In this document: piece after piece, positions 10,743-23,299 of the stretch
How positions within the stretch are numbered: position 1 is the first letter of the stretch
How the letters are laid out: each line of letters starts with the position of its first letter
Assembly (NCBI GenBank): GCA_021234155.1
Contig: JAJEKV010000058.1
Span: 6,024,600-6,088,599, forward strand
Direction: 5' to 3'
Source: Isoetes taiwanensis
Lineage: Eukaryota > Streptophyta > Lycopodiopsida > Isoetales > Isoetaceae
DNA length: 64,000 bases
The notes under the pieces: generated by a model
Database searches by the model: none
The model's input: only the letters and a program-made list of their open reading frames with translations
What the model was told of the DNA's origin: nothing
Translations under genes and position numbers: made by a program

Positions 10743-13001
10743 ATACAAAAAAGTGTACCTGGAATTATGACGAATTTCATATTGGCCCAGTTGAACCATA
10801 GTCACTCAAACCCTGGCTTTTCTCTAACAACAACGACAATCTATACAGAGCAGAGGGAAAAGAGAATAAGATCCGAATTTGCAAAGAAAAAAATATATAG
10901 CAACCTTAACTCGATAAAAACTGGAAGGTTATGACAAGCAATAGCAGAAAGGAAATAATGGAGAGCCAAGAACATTAAACATCAAGACGATGCAAATGAT
11001 GCCAAATACGTCGGAGTTGTAGTTATTCAACCGGAATATCAAACACCCACAATTCATCTAGATATTGCCATAATTTGTGCGCCCCAAATCATTTAGATAT
11101 TGCCATGGCAAGTCGCTACATAATCTGGCAAATTCTTGTAGGGACTGTAGGCAGAGCTATAATTATGGATGCCAATTTTTTTATCCTTTTGCCTGGACTC
11201 TGTAGAGAGGGAAGGGTGAGCCCAGACCACTTTTTATCCTTTGTCTTTACCCTCTATACTATCTTCTACACTCAAGCTTAAAGTTAGAGGCACAAAATCG
11301 GCGGCACCCTGGGCTTCACCATAGCCAAAGCAAAGAAATCTCAGGTATTCAGAACAGATTCGCATCAAGAAATCTCAAACAGGACATTTTTGCCCTAAAA
11401 TTTTGTTTCTGCATACATGTCAGCCTAAGACGTGATTGGCTTCAAAGAAATTTTACCAGGTGTCAATCTGAGAAAACATTGGCTTCAAGCAAATTCAGTC
11501 TGAACAAAAATTGTATCATATATACAAATAATTTATTGCGGCGGCCAAGGCCGCTACAAACATTTCTTTAGTTCCAACCCTGTGAAATTGGAAGTCTACA
11601 ATAAGTTCGAGGTTAAGTTGAGGGTCTCGAAGAAGTTCCATGTCATGTTAAGTTGTAGGTCTTTAATAAGTCCTATGTCATGTTAGCTGCAAATGAATAT
11701 AGAACATCCAAAGTGATGAGTAGAATAGAAATAAATGAGCTTGGAAAGCTGACTTCCTGAGCCTTCTTGAATGAGAGCATAATCGCTTTTGATTCATATC
11801 CTTAGTTCGAAACCCTACTGAAAGAAACAGAAAGAAGCATTAACGATTCTTGACTCCTGTTAGAAATCCTAGTCAAAGAAACAGAAAGGAACTTTGGAAA
11901 TTCTTGCCAAAGTTCCCCATTTGCCACTTTCTAATCGTATTGGCAAAGGGGATAAATTTCCTTTTTTCTTTCATGGAAAGCCAGTGCATCTAAGTCACGC
12001 TATCCATTGTCGAACATCATAGCCTCAAAACCGATCGTTCCATATAGATACTTTAGATATTTTTAGCATAAAAAACAAATTCCCATTCTGCAAAACTCTA
12101 GATGCTTCGTTGAAAATGAAGGCTTATGCATTTAATTAAATCCAATATGTTATGTATGACTTCAGGTGCTCTATGCATTTCAATAAATTTAGACCTTGAT
12201 TTTGGTCACTTTCCCATGTTTATTATTTATGGTTTACAGGTCTCCATGTCCAAGAGAGGTCGTAATAGATGTGTCAGAGTGTGGATTTTGCTATGCATTA
12301 TTTATGTCAATATGCATTTTCTGAAGTCAGTGGTTAACCTTGGCAAATATTATTAAATAGAGCATGACTATGCAGATGTCTTTTCTAACAAAAAAGGAAA
12401 TGAATTTGATTATAAATACCTAAGGCAACATAGGTGAGTGCAATATTGTCACTACATACTTATGTGCAGTTAACGCATCGAAGTAGATGTCAAACATTAG
12501 AGCCTTTTACTCTGGGAAAGTGTCTATAGAGGCTTCTTTGTGCATGTTGTACTTAGAAGACTTGGTATTAGAGTTCTTTTGTTTCTCAAGCATCGAAGCA
12601 ACAAGAAAAGGACTCTGAGAAAGGAAAAAAGAGGAATTAAGCTAAATACACTTCAAGAAAATTTGAAGAGTATTTTTATGCTTCAAACATATATCATAAA
12701 CAGAGGACTACTACCACATATTAGTGAGAAATATTAACTGGATGCAGAAATTAGGAATTGGTAACATTGTTTCTCATAATCTTATCATTAAACACTCAAA
12801 CAAAAACCAATTAATCCACATCTGTTGTGTTCAGCAGATTTGATTCTCACCTACCCACTACAATCTCAAGACAGAGAGATAGATAGAGAGAGGACTTGTG
12901 ATAATCAAACTAAATACTATTCACATGAATCTTCCTAAATACATATAGCTGCTCACACTGACAAATAATGCTCAATCTTGCAAATTGTTCTAGAACTTTT
13001 A
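10743..13001. other. Gene-free stretch
   Basis: No ORF above about 130 codons, no recognisable domain and no extended repeat. Confidence 0.45.
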
Positions 13002-13097
13002 GCAACTTTCCTCCTTGAGTTCAATAAAACTCTTTTGGATTGTAACAGAGCAACTTTCCTCTTTGAGTTCAATAAAACTCTTTTGCATTGTAACAAA
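13002..13097. repeat. 48-bp tandem duplication
   Basis: GCAACTTTCCTCYTTGAGTT and the bases that follow occur twice head to tail with a 48-bp period (13,002 and 13,050) and two or three differences. Confidence 0.85.
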
Positions 13098-13639
13098 GAT
13101 CTTCAACTTGTAGCTAAGAGAATGTGCAAATAAACTTGTGAGATGCCGAGATCATGTGATTGAGAAATGTAGTGGAATTGAGAGATATAAAAGTGTCCTA
13201 TCAGATACGAAAAATGATAACAGGTTGTGTGATTCCATAGCGCAAATGTGTCAAAAGAGAATATTTAGTTTGATAAAATGTGTCAATAGAGAATTTGAAA
13301 ATTTTTAAATGTCTCATTTGACACACTGACAAATATTAAGTGTGTAAAAAAAAAAAAAAATAGAGCCCCAAGTGCACTAGAATTGCGTTGTATTGGCTTA
13401 ATGTATGTGTATACTTAATAATGTGTATACTTAATGATGCGACCAAATTTGATTTCAAGTTATTTATGCTCACAAAAGTTATGCCATTTAATAAAATTTC
13501 CCCCAATTCAATTTTTCCCATCTTATATTATAAGGTTTTAGCATATGTCATGAAGCAAACCCTAATTTGGATAGTTGAGATCATCTAATTACATCCGAAG
13601 GCCGAGATGTATCGCACGAATTCTCACCACCGTGATTGG
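13098..13639. other. Gene-free stretch
   Basis: AT-rich, with a 14-A run near 13,348. No gene seen. Confidence 0.4.
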
Positions 13640-15310
13640 CCATGCTTTAATTTCTGAAGAGAAAAGGGAAAGGGAGGAGAAAAGGGCACAAGTAACAGGG
13701 AAAGAAAAGGGAAAAGGAAAAGAAAAAGAGCACGAAAAAAGGGAAAGGAAAAGAAAGGGAGAAAAGAAAGGAAAAAAGGACACTATGAAAAGGAGAAGAG
13801 GGAAAGGGTGAGGATCGGAGTAAAAGGGAAGGGAAAAAGGGGATGAGGAAAGGGTCGAAAGAAGGAAAGGGAAAAGGCAAAATGAAAGGAAAAGGGAAAG
13901 GGAAAAGGAAAAGGAAAAGAAAGGGGAGGATGAGGGAGCAAAAAGGGACACTGGGAAAGGGGAAGAGGAAAAAGGTGGGGAAAGGAGAAAAAGAGAAGGG
14001 AAAAAGGACGAAAAAAAAGGGAAGAGAAAAATGGAAGGGAGAAGGGAAAGCGAAAGGGAAAAGAAAAAAATAGGGGGAATCGAGAAAGGGAATGAAAAAA
14101 GGAAATTAGAAGAGAGAATGGGGGAAAAAAGAAGGGGAAAAAAAGGAAAAGGGAAAGTGCGAGGAAAAGGGAAAAGAGAAGGTACGGAAAAAAAGAAAGG
14201 GAAAAGAACAAAGGAGGGGGAAAAGGAAGGAAAAAAGGCACAAAAATAATACAGGAAAAAGGGCATTAAAAAAAAGGAGAAGAAAAAAAAAGGGGATATG
14301 GGAAAAAGAAAGAGGGAGGACGAGGGAGCGAAAAAGGACATTGAAAAAGGGGAAGAGAAAAAGAGTAGGCAAAGGAGAAAAAAGGAAGGAAAAAAAACAC
14401 CAAAAAAAGGAAGAGAAAAAGTGAGGGAAAAAGGGCAAATCAAAGGGAAAAAAAAAGGGGGAGGGGGAAGTGAGGAAGGGAAGAAAAAAGGGCATAGAGA
14501 AAACTGAAAGAGAAAATGGGGGAAGAGAGAAGGGAAAAAAAGGAAGAGGGAAAGTGCAAGGAAGAGAGAGGCTACGGAAAAAAGGAAAGAGAAAAGAACA
14601 AAGGAGGGGAAAAGGGAAGCAAAAAAAAAAGGCACAAAAATAAAGGGACGGGAAAAAGGGCACTGGAAAAAAGGAGAAGAAAAAAAAGGTGGAGAAAAGG
14701 GATATGGAAAAAGGAAAAGAGAAAAGGAAAAGGAAAAGGAAAAAGGGAAATAGAAAGGAAAAATGATATGGGAAAAAGTGGAAGAAGGAGAGGGGCGGAA
14801 GGAAAGAACCATCGAAAAATGAATGGGGAAAGGGAAGTGAAGCGAAGGGGAGTGGAGGAGAGGGGAGAGGAGAAAAGGAAAAGGGAAAAAAGATACAAGG
14901 AAAAGAGGAAGGGAAACGGGGAGGAGAATAAAGGGAATGAGAGAAAAATAAGAGTAAAATAGAAGTGGGAGGGGAGGCAAACAAAAAGGAAGAGAAAAAT
15001 AGAAAAAGAAAAAAGAGAAAAGCAGGGAATAAAAAAATAGAAAAGGAAGAAAAAAAGAAAAAAGGGGTGGAGAAAGGGTAAAAGAGGAAAATGAAAAGAG
15101 CATACAAAAATGAGAGAAAAGAGAATGTGAAATTAGAAAAATAAAAACATTGAAGGGGAAAATAAAAAAGGGAAAAGGAAGATGGTAGCAATAGAATAAT
15201 GGCAAAAGAAGACAGGTAAATGGTGGAAACGGGGAAGGGGAAAATAAAATAAAATAAAATATAAAATCATGGAAAATAAAAAGGAAAAAGAAATAAGGAA
15301 GGAACAGTGA
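13640..15310. repeat. Purine tract of about 1.67 kb (G/A-rich simple sequence)
   Basis: The + strand is almost entirely A and G: variants of GGGAAAAGGAAAAGG with rare C or T interruptions. Short motifs recur irregularly (GGGAAAGGGCAC, AAGGGACACTGG, GGAGAAGAAAAAAAAGG, GAACAAAGGAGGGG). Periods vary, so it is a degenerate polypurine repeat and not a clean satellite. The complementary strand gives a 577-codon ORF of Phe/Pro/Ser/Leu only because pyrimidine-only codons include no stop. It is not a gene. Confidence 0.95.
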
Positions 15311-15908
15311 AAATGTGGCCAAATCCTCTTAATTGTGTGATTTTAAGACGTAAATTAATTTAACCATTTGCTCCAGAGTGTATCATTTACAGTTCCTAGC
15401 TATGTCCAGCAACGCTGGGCTCCATTTCTAGTATAGAATAATGTCTTTCCTTCCTCCCCAATTCAATTTTTTCTCATTTAGAATAAGCCTGTTTTCTCTA
15501 GGAAATTGCCTAATAACCCATGTAACTTGCATTGGCATGAAGCTTTATTGAGAAACTGTTGGAATATTTGGATAAGAGATTTGATGATCTAGAGGTTTTC
15601 ACATCAGCAAAAGTCTATGATCCTACATCTTACCCTGAAGACGATTTAAAGAGAAAAGAACAACATTGACATGGGTAAATGTTTTGCTTGATAAGTTTGG
15701 AGATAAAGCCGGTGTTGATGAAGAGAAGTGTAGGATTGAATATGAAGGGTTTATTGAGAATACGAATGTCTCATGTGGAGAAAAGCATATAATAGAGCTT
15801 GAAGGTATTGTATTGCATTCAGATTAGTGTTAGCAAGGGAATTGCAGGTTCCTTGCCCTCACCAAGCTTCTGCACAAAACAAGGACAAAGCAAAAGAAAA
15901 GAAACAAA
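15311..15908. other. Gene-free stretch
   Basis: No recognisable ORF or repeat. Confidence 0.4.
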
Positions 15909-16262
15909 GGCAATAAAAAAGAATCGGGTCTGCATTCAGCCAAGAACCTCTCTCACCCCCACGGTCTTTGTCTGCTTTGAAGCTTGCATGAATAAAAAAA
16001 GCGGTGATGTGATGAAGAATGGTTTTTGCAAGCCTGTTATTGTGGCCGTGGCTCCATTATTGCTCTTAAGCATGGCTTTCCTAAAATCTGGGCCTTCCAC
16101 AGTCCGTTGCCACACATCCAGCACATGATCATTAAGAAAACCAAATTCATGCATTCAAAAGTTCTTGCAAGCCTAGTAGGAATAAAGGGGAAAAAAAGAA
16201 TGGAAGCATCTAGAATCTTACCAATTATACAGATGATGGTGATGCATCTATAGATTAAACAA
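15909..16262 (+). repeat. Dispersed direct repeat, copy 2
   Basis: Second copy of the sequence at 1-297, carrying an additional block of about 55 bp (about 16,105-16,165) and ending in the same GATGCATCTATAGATTAAAC. It contains poly-purine GGGGAAAAAAAGAATGG. No shared coding frame is maintained. Confidence 0.75.
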
Positions 16263-18008
16263 GGCACGTCCACATCCAGATCAGTAATCCACATCCAGTT
16301 CTAAGCCACGGCTTGCACTTACGGAATGCAGAATGATCGCTATGGCTTTAGATGCTTGGATTCAAGTGGCTGCTTCAGATGTCGCAGCTTACCTTCAGAT
16401 CTGGTCGCGCCGTGCCTAACATGCAAATCGTGCATGCCCTCTGTGCCACCTCTGGTTGCTCGCAGGAGGGACGGAAATATGCATGCGTTCAGAAGCCAAT
16501 GTGAGATGGACCTTTGGAGGGGGGTGGAAGAACCGCGCAAAGATGAGGATGTAGGATATATACCAGTACCTGCCTCCCGCTCCTAGGCCACATGGTGATT
16601 GGGTGAACCCTGGTCCAGTCGTAGTGGTGGAGGACGATTACCTTGTCTCGTGAGCTTCCAATACACTTCTATCTATATTATTTTTTTGATATTTTTCCCT
16701 GAGATCAGATGCACATGAACCCACATTCTTTGATGAGGATTTGTTTGCCATAATAGAATTTTGGCCATTGCATTGCTACATTGAGTTGTGTAATAGTTAA
16801 GTATGCGAGTGAATCAAAACATCTGGACATGCAATGTCTTTGACATCTGGACCTCTAGTCAGGCCTTCTTCCTTTGAACATCATAGTAGATAAAAACATG
16901 GTGACCATTGAAAAGAAGGGAGTGATGTAGAGGAACAGATGCCAATTGGAATTAGTGGACTAACTGCCATCCCTTTCACCTTGGCGTAGACTTTTTTTGT
17001 TTGTCCTGTTTGATGTACCCCTAGGATGAGTTCGCTCACTTATTTTAGGTGGCACTTTAGATTAATCAAATAGGAAAATCGAAAAGGGAGTAAGCCTGGA
17101 GTGCGACTAGCCTTTGTCCACTCTACACCCTCTCGAATGGTTGTCAACTCATCAGGCTTGTATTGTCCATAGCAAACAATATAGATTTCTCGGAATTCTT
17201 GTTACCTCCTTTAAAAAGAGCGAGCTTTGCTCTCGCTCTCTTTTGGCGACTCTCGGTCTCAATGTAGCTTAGTTATTTTGCTAGGTTACATTACACAAAG
17301 AGGCTCTAAATGGGAGGTGGAGCAAAACTCGTTCCTTCTAGAGGTAGAAGTTCTCATCTGCAAGTTGGATGTTAGAGGTGAGAGCGTACCCTAATTTCAA
17401 GCCAAAGTGGTGCTTGAGCTTTGTCCATCCATATAGCAGCTGTTAAGCACCAAATCATGGAATATTCTAACTCCTGCTATTGATGGAGTACCTCGAGTAG
17501 CACTCTGACTTGAAGTTAAAGGACGTCTCCCCTTCGGCGTCATGGTAGATTGTACAAGGACGGAGGTAATAAGATTTTTGAGAACTCTATTTTATTGTGG
17601 CCATCGATGATACAGCCTAGTGGTTGCTTGCGATTTTGTGGCTTCAAGTTCATGAGACGATGCTGAGAGAGACAAGTCATTGAAAAAAAGGGACAGATGC
17701 CATTGGGATTAAGTTGCCTAAGCGTGGAAGGGTTCATCAGAATTCATGTGGTTGATGAGTAAAAGCATCGAGAATTCACAATCTTTCTTTCCCCGCCTCT
17801 TTGCGCAATGTAGCTTAGTTACATTTCTAAGTTCCATCATTCAAGGAGGCATGAAAGCAAGATTTGGGAATGCACGATGCTTTCACGTTGATGTTCCTTG
17901 ATGTAGCTGATGGCTTTTGCCATGGTATTATACCACTATGCATGGAAATACAGTCGATTGGGGGCCTTGTGAACCTTTCTTAACCAGAGTACATCATAAT
18001 CATCAGCA
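16263..18008. other. Gene-free stretch
   Basis: No domain-bearing ORF. It contains a small hairpin (GAGCGAG..CTCGCTC, about 17,218-17,239). Confidence 0.4.
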
Positions 18009-18715
18009 GTGGATCATGTATCTTGTGAACCCTCATCTCCATCAAAATTGGCTCGACTGGTCTGTGGCTGTTTGGCCCCTTGGTATGCGTAGATTACTTC
18101 ACATCAGCAAGATTCTGTGGCATGCGAAGGGGCAAGCAACAACAGAAGTCGGCACGGTTCTGATGGGGGGAGGGTTCTCAACGCACTTAGTTCGACTGAG
18201 GTGATGGTGATGATCAAGATGAGATTTGTTCTCAAGGCAGTTAGGTCGAATGTTGAACACGAATATCATATGTGGATCATGGGGAGTCTTGTGAACCCTC
18301 CTCGTGATCGATTCATCTCAACCGATTCCGGTGGGTCGCTTGGCCCCTTTGGCATGAGTAGATTACTTCATCGCCAAAAATTGCGGGCATGCAAAGGGGC
18401 AAGTAGCAACAAAAGTCAAGACGATTCTGATCCAGAGAGGGTTCTTAAGGCACTACGGTCGATTGAGGGTTCAATTAGGTCGAAGGCACTTAGGTCAATG
18501 TTGAACCCGAATATCACATGTGGATCATGTATCTTGTGAACCTTCTGATGGATCAGATTCGTCTCAACTGGTTTGTGACTGTTTGACCCCTTGGCATGCG
18601 TGGATTACTTCTCATCAGCAAGATGCTGTGAAATGCGAAGGGGCAAGCAGCAACGGAAGTCATGATGATTCTGATCCACAAAAGGATCTCAAGGCACTAC
18701 GGTCGACTTGTTAAA
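18009..18715 (+). repeat. Three-copy tandem repeat of about 250-263 bp
   Basis: Units begin with GTGGATCATG at 18,009, 18,272 and 18,520; the third is truncated at about 18,715. Shared landmarks in order are CTTGTGAACC, TTTGRCCCCTTGGCATG, GATTACTTC, CATGCRAAGGGGCAAG and CGGTCGA. ORFs in different frames cross the units, which argues against a coding repeat. Confidence 0.9.
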
Positions 18716-19063
18716 ACGACAAAAACTGGTCGACTTTACTTTTTTATTAATGTGCCAGAACGGTTATTACTTTTTATTATTAATAGTAAATTTGTTATAC
18801 ATGAAACATGGAACACAGTGGCAAATTGTTAAAATGACAAGAACTATTATACTTGAAACATAGGACACGGTAACAAATTGTTTAAACTTATAACAAAAAC
18901 CTTTATTTTTTATTAATAGTGCCAGAATGGGTACAATAGATTGAAAAGCCTCATCCATGGTTATAATAGATTGAAGACACTCATCACATCATCTTTCTAG
19001 GCAGCACCATCTTCATCGTCCTGGGTTCCGTCCTCTTCTGCCTGCTAGTCTAGGTTCAACCTC
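18716..19063. other. Gene-free stretch with a duplicated segment
   Basis: TTTTTATTAATRGTGCCAGAAYGG occurs near 18,740 and 18,905, and TGAAACATRGRACACRGTRRCAAATTGTT near 18,800 and 18,855. It is an internal duplication of roughly 70-100 bp and no gene is seen. Confidence 0.5.
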
Positions 19064-19480
19064 CTATGGCCTTTTTCTTACTATAACGTCCTCGAGATGT
19101 GTTTCTTCTGACACGTTCTTGTTTGTCAGAATAATTGGCATTGGAGAGTCTAATGGAGCACGTACAGTTAAGTCCTCAAACGGAACTCCGGTATTACTTG
19201 CACCTGGCCTCTCTATATCAGACTCCTCTGTATCTTCGTTGTTGTCTGACTCGTCCGAGAACATGTTCTCATCTAAATCATCTTTGGCATCGACAAAATG
19301 GGTACGCTGAATTTCTTCGTCAACATATTAATGGCATTTACTGCAAATAGCTCGTGCTCACTGTCTTCGAAGCTGTCCTCTTCCACTTCGGAATCTGCAT
19401 CCATGAAAGGAAACTATAGCTTATCGACTACGGCTGCACCACTGTTAAGCAGAGTTTCATTAAATTTGGAAATTTCGTGA
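19064..19480 (-). pseudogene. Acidic coding remnant, unrecognised
   Basis: On the minus strand the sequence reads in two frames through acidic, Ser/Asp/Glu-rich stretches (for example DESDNNEDTEESD and DADSEVEEDSFED), followed by a segment ending VIVRKRP. Composition and frame changes suggest a decayed exon, not random sequence. It lies downstream of the ParB-like gene of element B. Element A has a comparable acidic linker after its methyltransferase-like part (46,190-46,260), so this may be a remnant of the C-terminal linker. That link is a guess. Confidence 0.3.
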
Positions 19481-19729
19481 TTCCATTTTCTCGCGAAACC
19501 AGTTTCTTCCCTGTTTTATCACACACTTATAGATAGATATGGCACTATTTACTTAAAAAGAAACCAGTTGTCATGTAAAAACCGCTACATTTAATATAAA
19601 ACAGCGCGGTTTTAGTTGTCAAGAAGAGAAGTATGCCGCCATTTACTAAGAAAGTATGAGGAAAAGCACCACGAGAACCTCGAAAGCAGATATTAAATTG
19701 CAAAAAAGCGCCCGGCAAGCAAACAAAAT

Positions 19730-19882
19730 GGCGCGGCCGCCGCGTTTGCTTAAAAATATCTACAAAGCAAATAGCGCAAATGCGCTATTTGCTTTAACAT
19801 AAAACCAAGCAAATAGTGCAGGCGCGCTATTTGCTTTAACCTGAAGACCAAGCAAATAGTGCGCTCGCGCCATTTTCCTATA
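19730..19882. repeat. Subterminal GC-rich inverted repeats of element B
   Basis: Four imperfect palindromes follow one another: AAATGGCGCGGCCGCCGCG, GCAAATAGCGC..GCGCTATTTGC, AAATAGTGCAGGCGCGCTATTT and AAATAGTGCGCTCGCGCCATTT. They share the AAATRGCGC half-site of the CAGCTG palindromes elsewhere in the element, but with different centres. Confidence 0.7.
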
Positions 19883-19974
19883 GATAACATATTTTTTCAG
19901 AAGGCCATGTAGTTATATATTAATAAAAAGTACAATGTAGATACAATTTTTCAAAGTAAATAGAATTTTCTTTA

Positions 19975-22900
19975 ATAGTCTTGATCGAAGTGTACATCAT
20001 CGACTTTCTCATAGTCAGCAGGGTTAATTTTACTGCGATCAATTTCCTCCTCCTGCTCAGCTCCACCTTGGCCCGATGTCTCTCCTTTCTCTATATGAGA
20101 ACCTTGTTCGTCTACCCCCTTCTCAGCTTCACCATCTTTCAAAGTCAAGACTTCGCGCTGGCCAATGGCCTTTGGGGCAAGCAAGGGATATATGGCGTTC
20201 TCGACCCTACCCAGAATGCCCGATACGCATTTCATCTTTCCGAAGTCATGCTCATACGTCGCACTGATTCTTCCTATATGAAGTGATGCCCTAGAGAAGG
20301 CTCCAGCAGAGAAGAAATCTAGTACGATGTTACCTGGAGGGCAGAGCTTATCAACAAAGTAGAACGCAGTTGCAGGACCAATCTGCTTATGCATCAGATA
20401 TTCTCCCTCCATACCCTGCCAACTCCATTTAAACCTTCTTGCAGGAGTTTTTTAGCCATAACATCTCCCTCACTTCCAATGGCTTCGTTAGGGATAGGAG
20501 GAATTTGCGGGAGCTTTCGAGGATGATCGCCATATAGCCTGAGATCCAGGTCTTCATCAGGCTCTCCCGCCTGCGTACGAAATCCTCAGAGCAAGAATGA
20601 GAGTTTGTGGCTCTTTGATTCCCCACCACCCACCGTAGCTCCAGCTTCCTCTTCATAGATTCCTACAAACACTCTTGACCTAGATTCCAGTCTTTCAAGC
20701 GCACCGGCAAATAGAAAGTTATGTCTCTACCCCGACGAAACATAGAATCCAGTATGTCTCTACATTTGTCATCTGTGAGACGCTATAGAAGAATGCGGTT
20801 ATGTTCCAAACGGAGTAAGTAGCATCTATACATATCATGCCGGGCAGAGAATTGGCGGTTTCTGGAATCTCCCAGCGACATGTTCAACAAAATATCTTGG
20901 CAAGTCCTTTTCTCGCTTTGGGTCAAGGATTTTTCGAATAGATCTGGTCACGGAGAATGGCATGTTACCATGAACTCCCTCTTTGAGTATTCCTTCCGAA
21001 CACCCACTTATGGTGGCATACTCCCCAAGCCAGAAGTGCATTATCAGAGTGGCCTTCCTTAAGTCCTCGAATTTCTTGTACTTAATGCCAATTTGATCTG
21101 CAATGAAGTGCAGTATCTCCTTCTTCATGTAAGCAAGAATTCTTAAGTTTTGTGCTCTCGTCTTGAAGAAATTCTCGCCTTTGTAATCTGAGGTGACTTT
21201 GACGTATATATCCCCGCTTAATGCTTCTTCGAGGACCTTTCGACAATCATCATAGTCCAAGCCCCTCATGCATCTAAGGTAGTTGTCACTGAAGTAAAAT
21301 TGATTACTATAGCTTGACCCCTATTGTCCTTAAGTTCTCCCTTCCTCCATTTGTTCCACATCTGGCGGAAGAGTGCATAAACATCATCTGGCATGAAGAC
21401 AAACCTATTGACGTCCTTCGTGTGTTTGCCCCTCAGAATCTTATCTGCCATTTGAAGGTAGTGCTGCAACAGAACTGGCGATGTTAGAATTTCCAATGAT
21501 ATATGAAATGGCACAGCTGCGCCATTTATCGAAATGGCGCAGCTGCGCCATTTGGTGTAAATGGCGCAGCTGTGCTATTTATCGAAATGGCGCAGCTACG
21601 CAATTTGGTGTAAATGGCGCAGCTGTGCAATTTGGTGTAAGCCATTTACACCAAATGCGCCATTTACACAAAATGTATGGAAACACAGACGTAAAGGTAC
21701 CTTGTACTCATCACTTCTTGACTGTCCTTTACCAGCAGGAGCTGGTCTTCCACACTCCTGATACTGCTTACGCAGATGGTGAATCTGAGCCACATATGGT
21801 TCCTTGAAGACAGTCTTGGCTACTGTATCATTGACATCCACACTGAGCTGAAGAAGGTCCAAGTCACTGATCTCTCCAGAAAGAACTCTGCATATTCTGA
21901 AGTTATAGATCTTCCTGAGCTCAACTCTAGCATCTTCTGTCCCCAACTTACTGCACACAAGCTGAGCAGCAGAGACCGAATGATTACCATTGATAATATA
22001 AAATCGTTTCCCTACCAGATCAGATTCCTGTGACCAGGTCAGCAACTCCTTTATAGCTGGATCAAAGGGCACCACAACTGCTGGAGTGAATACCGGATGT
22101 GGATCCTCAGCAAAAGATTTGCATAGCCTCCTAACATGCTCAGGGTTAATAACCCTGGCAGTCATATTAGGTGGTGCCTCTTCTAGATCCCAGATAGATA
22201 TTCTTCTTGTGTATGTGACTCCAAGCGGGAATATGTGGCCGTGCTTTTGTATTTTTTTAATGTTTCCTCTGCCATTTCTTCTTCGACATCACGGTCCATC
22301 TTTAGTTCCTTGGGCACCTCAAGGTCTACAATCTTTTGCAATTTCCTTGCCCTTGTCTCCCTTTTTGTTTCTTTCTTTCTCTTTGCTGGTGTGCTATCTG
22401 TTGTGGATGCTACCACTTTTATGTGTTTTGTAGCCTCCTTATTATCACTAATTGTGCGATCGCTATCAGGTTTCCCAGAGGACTTCACAGGAGATTCCTT
22501 TTGGTGCGCCTCTTCCTCGTCCCTCTTCTCTTCCTGATGCTCGTCCCCCTTCTCTTCCTCCGGTCCTCCCTCTTGTTCTGCCTGCCTCTGTACTTCATTC
22601 CTCCTCCTGCCTTTGTTCCTTTGCCTGCTCTGATGGCTGGCTTAACCTTTACACTTTTTCTCTGCATCTCTCCCAGCAGCCATCTGCTATCCATTATTGC
22701 TGGCATGTTGCCTGAGAGCTTCGCTCTTACAATGTAGGACACAGAGTTTTTGGACATGTCCATTGCCGCTCGCAGAATACCAAATCCCTTGAGGATCTCT
22801 ATCGTGCCTTTGATATCTGCTTGCTCCCTGGACTCATAAGATGGCAGCGGCCAACCTTTTTTTTTGGCCGACAGTGCTTGGTCCTTTATGTTGGACTCCA

Positions 22901-23270
22901 TTATTGCCGGGGCGTCGCACTGGCAATCCATGCAGTAGAGATCAATGCTGCCACTGACCGGATCTTCCACTGTGCAGCCAAGAAAGTCAAGTCTTCCTTG
23001 TTTCTTGACTTCCCTCATGTTTACAATGATGCCCATCTGGGCCACGGAATACACTCCTGCTTCACCTCCACCTGACTTGACAAGGAGGCAAAGTTTTCGC
23101 CTCTTGTCTCCCTTCGATGGGTCACACCTTCAGTCAAGGGAATGGCTCTAACAATCTCTATACACCAAGACCTACCAGTCAGGACCAGGGTTCTCGATGT
23201 TACCACATTCCAAGCCTTCGGAGCAGCAGCTGCTGCAAGATAAGCATGGTGAGAAAAATGAAATGTATCA
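19975..23270 (-). pseudogene. ParB-like / degenerate DNA methyltransferase-like gene of element B (broken)
   Basis: Read on the minus strand from about 23,270. First comes an N-terminal domain matching element A (GRSWCIEIV versus GRSPSWAVEIM, and PLPSYESREQADIK versus KLPSYNNLQEAGIK), then a long basic linker (22,200-22,560). A ParB/sulfiredoxin-like segment follows (21,700-22,165) with IINGNHSVSAAQ, then EPYVAQIHHLRKQ. After an intron holding five palindromes come an alpha-helical region (20,835-21,480) and a methyltransferase-like end with VLDFFSAGAFSRASL..GR..YEHD, resembling motif I of N4/N6 DNA methylases. The position expected for DPPY reads IDATYS, so catalysis is doubtful. Frameshifts lie near 22,490, 21,296, 20,830 and at an A-run near 20,455, so the copy is dead unless the sequence has errors. 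No HAD domain is found, unlike element A. Confidence 0.65.
21506..21633. repeat. Palindrome array 1 of element B (five copies)
   Basis: Five copies of a 22-bp palindrome, core AATGGCGCAGCTGCGCCATT, start at 21,506, 21,532, 21,559, 21,585 and 21,612. The spacing is a regular 26-27 bp. The copy at 21,532 is a perfect palindrome and the others have one to three changes, mostly in the right half. A degenerate half-site pair follows at 21,641-21,668. The array lies inside an intron of the ParB-like gene, between the donor near 21,698 and the acceptor near 21,467. Confidence 0.95.
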
Positions 23271-23299
23271 ACTCTGCCCGACCCTAAAAGATAAAGAGC

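Noticed and set aside
13589-15322. 577-codon ORF rich in Phe, Pro, Ser and Leu on the minus strand
   Set aside because: It is the translation of a polypyrimidine strand; C/T-only codons contain no stop. Similar ORFs occur in other frames. No domain.
17213-17242. Hairpin GAGCGAG..CTCGCTC followed by T's as a terminator
   Set aside because: Bacterial-type terminators have no meaning in a plant nuclear genome, and no gene ends here.
22086-22737. Plus-strand Leu/Phe/Ser-rich ORFs that look like membrane proteins
   Set aside because: They are antisense to the Lys/Arg/Glu-rich linker of the ParB-like gene, which creates hydrophobic codons on the opposite strand.
19975-23270. Bacterial contamination as explanation of the ParB/methyltransferase-like gene
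   Set aside because: Its homologue in element A has GT..AG introns and sits inside a plant copia element, and both have AT-rich plant-like codon use.
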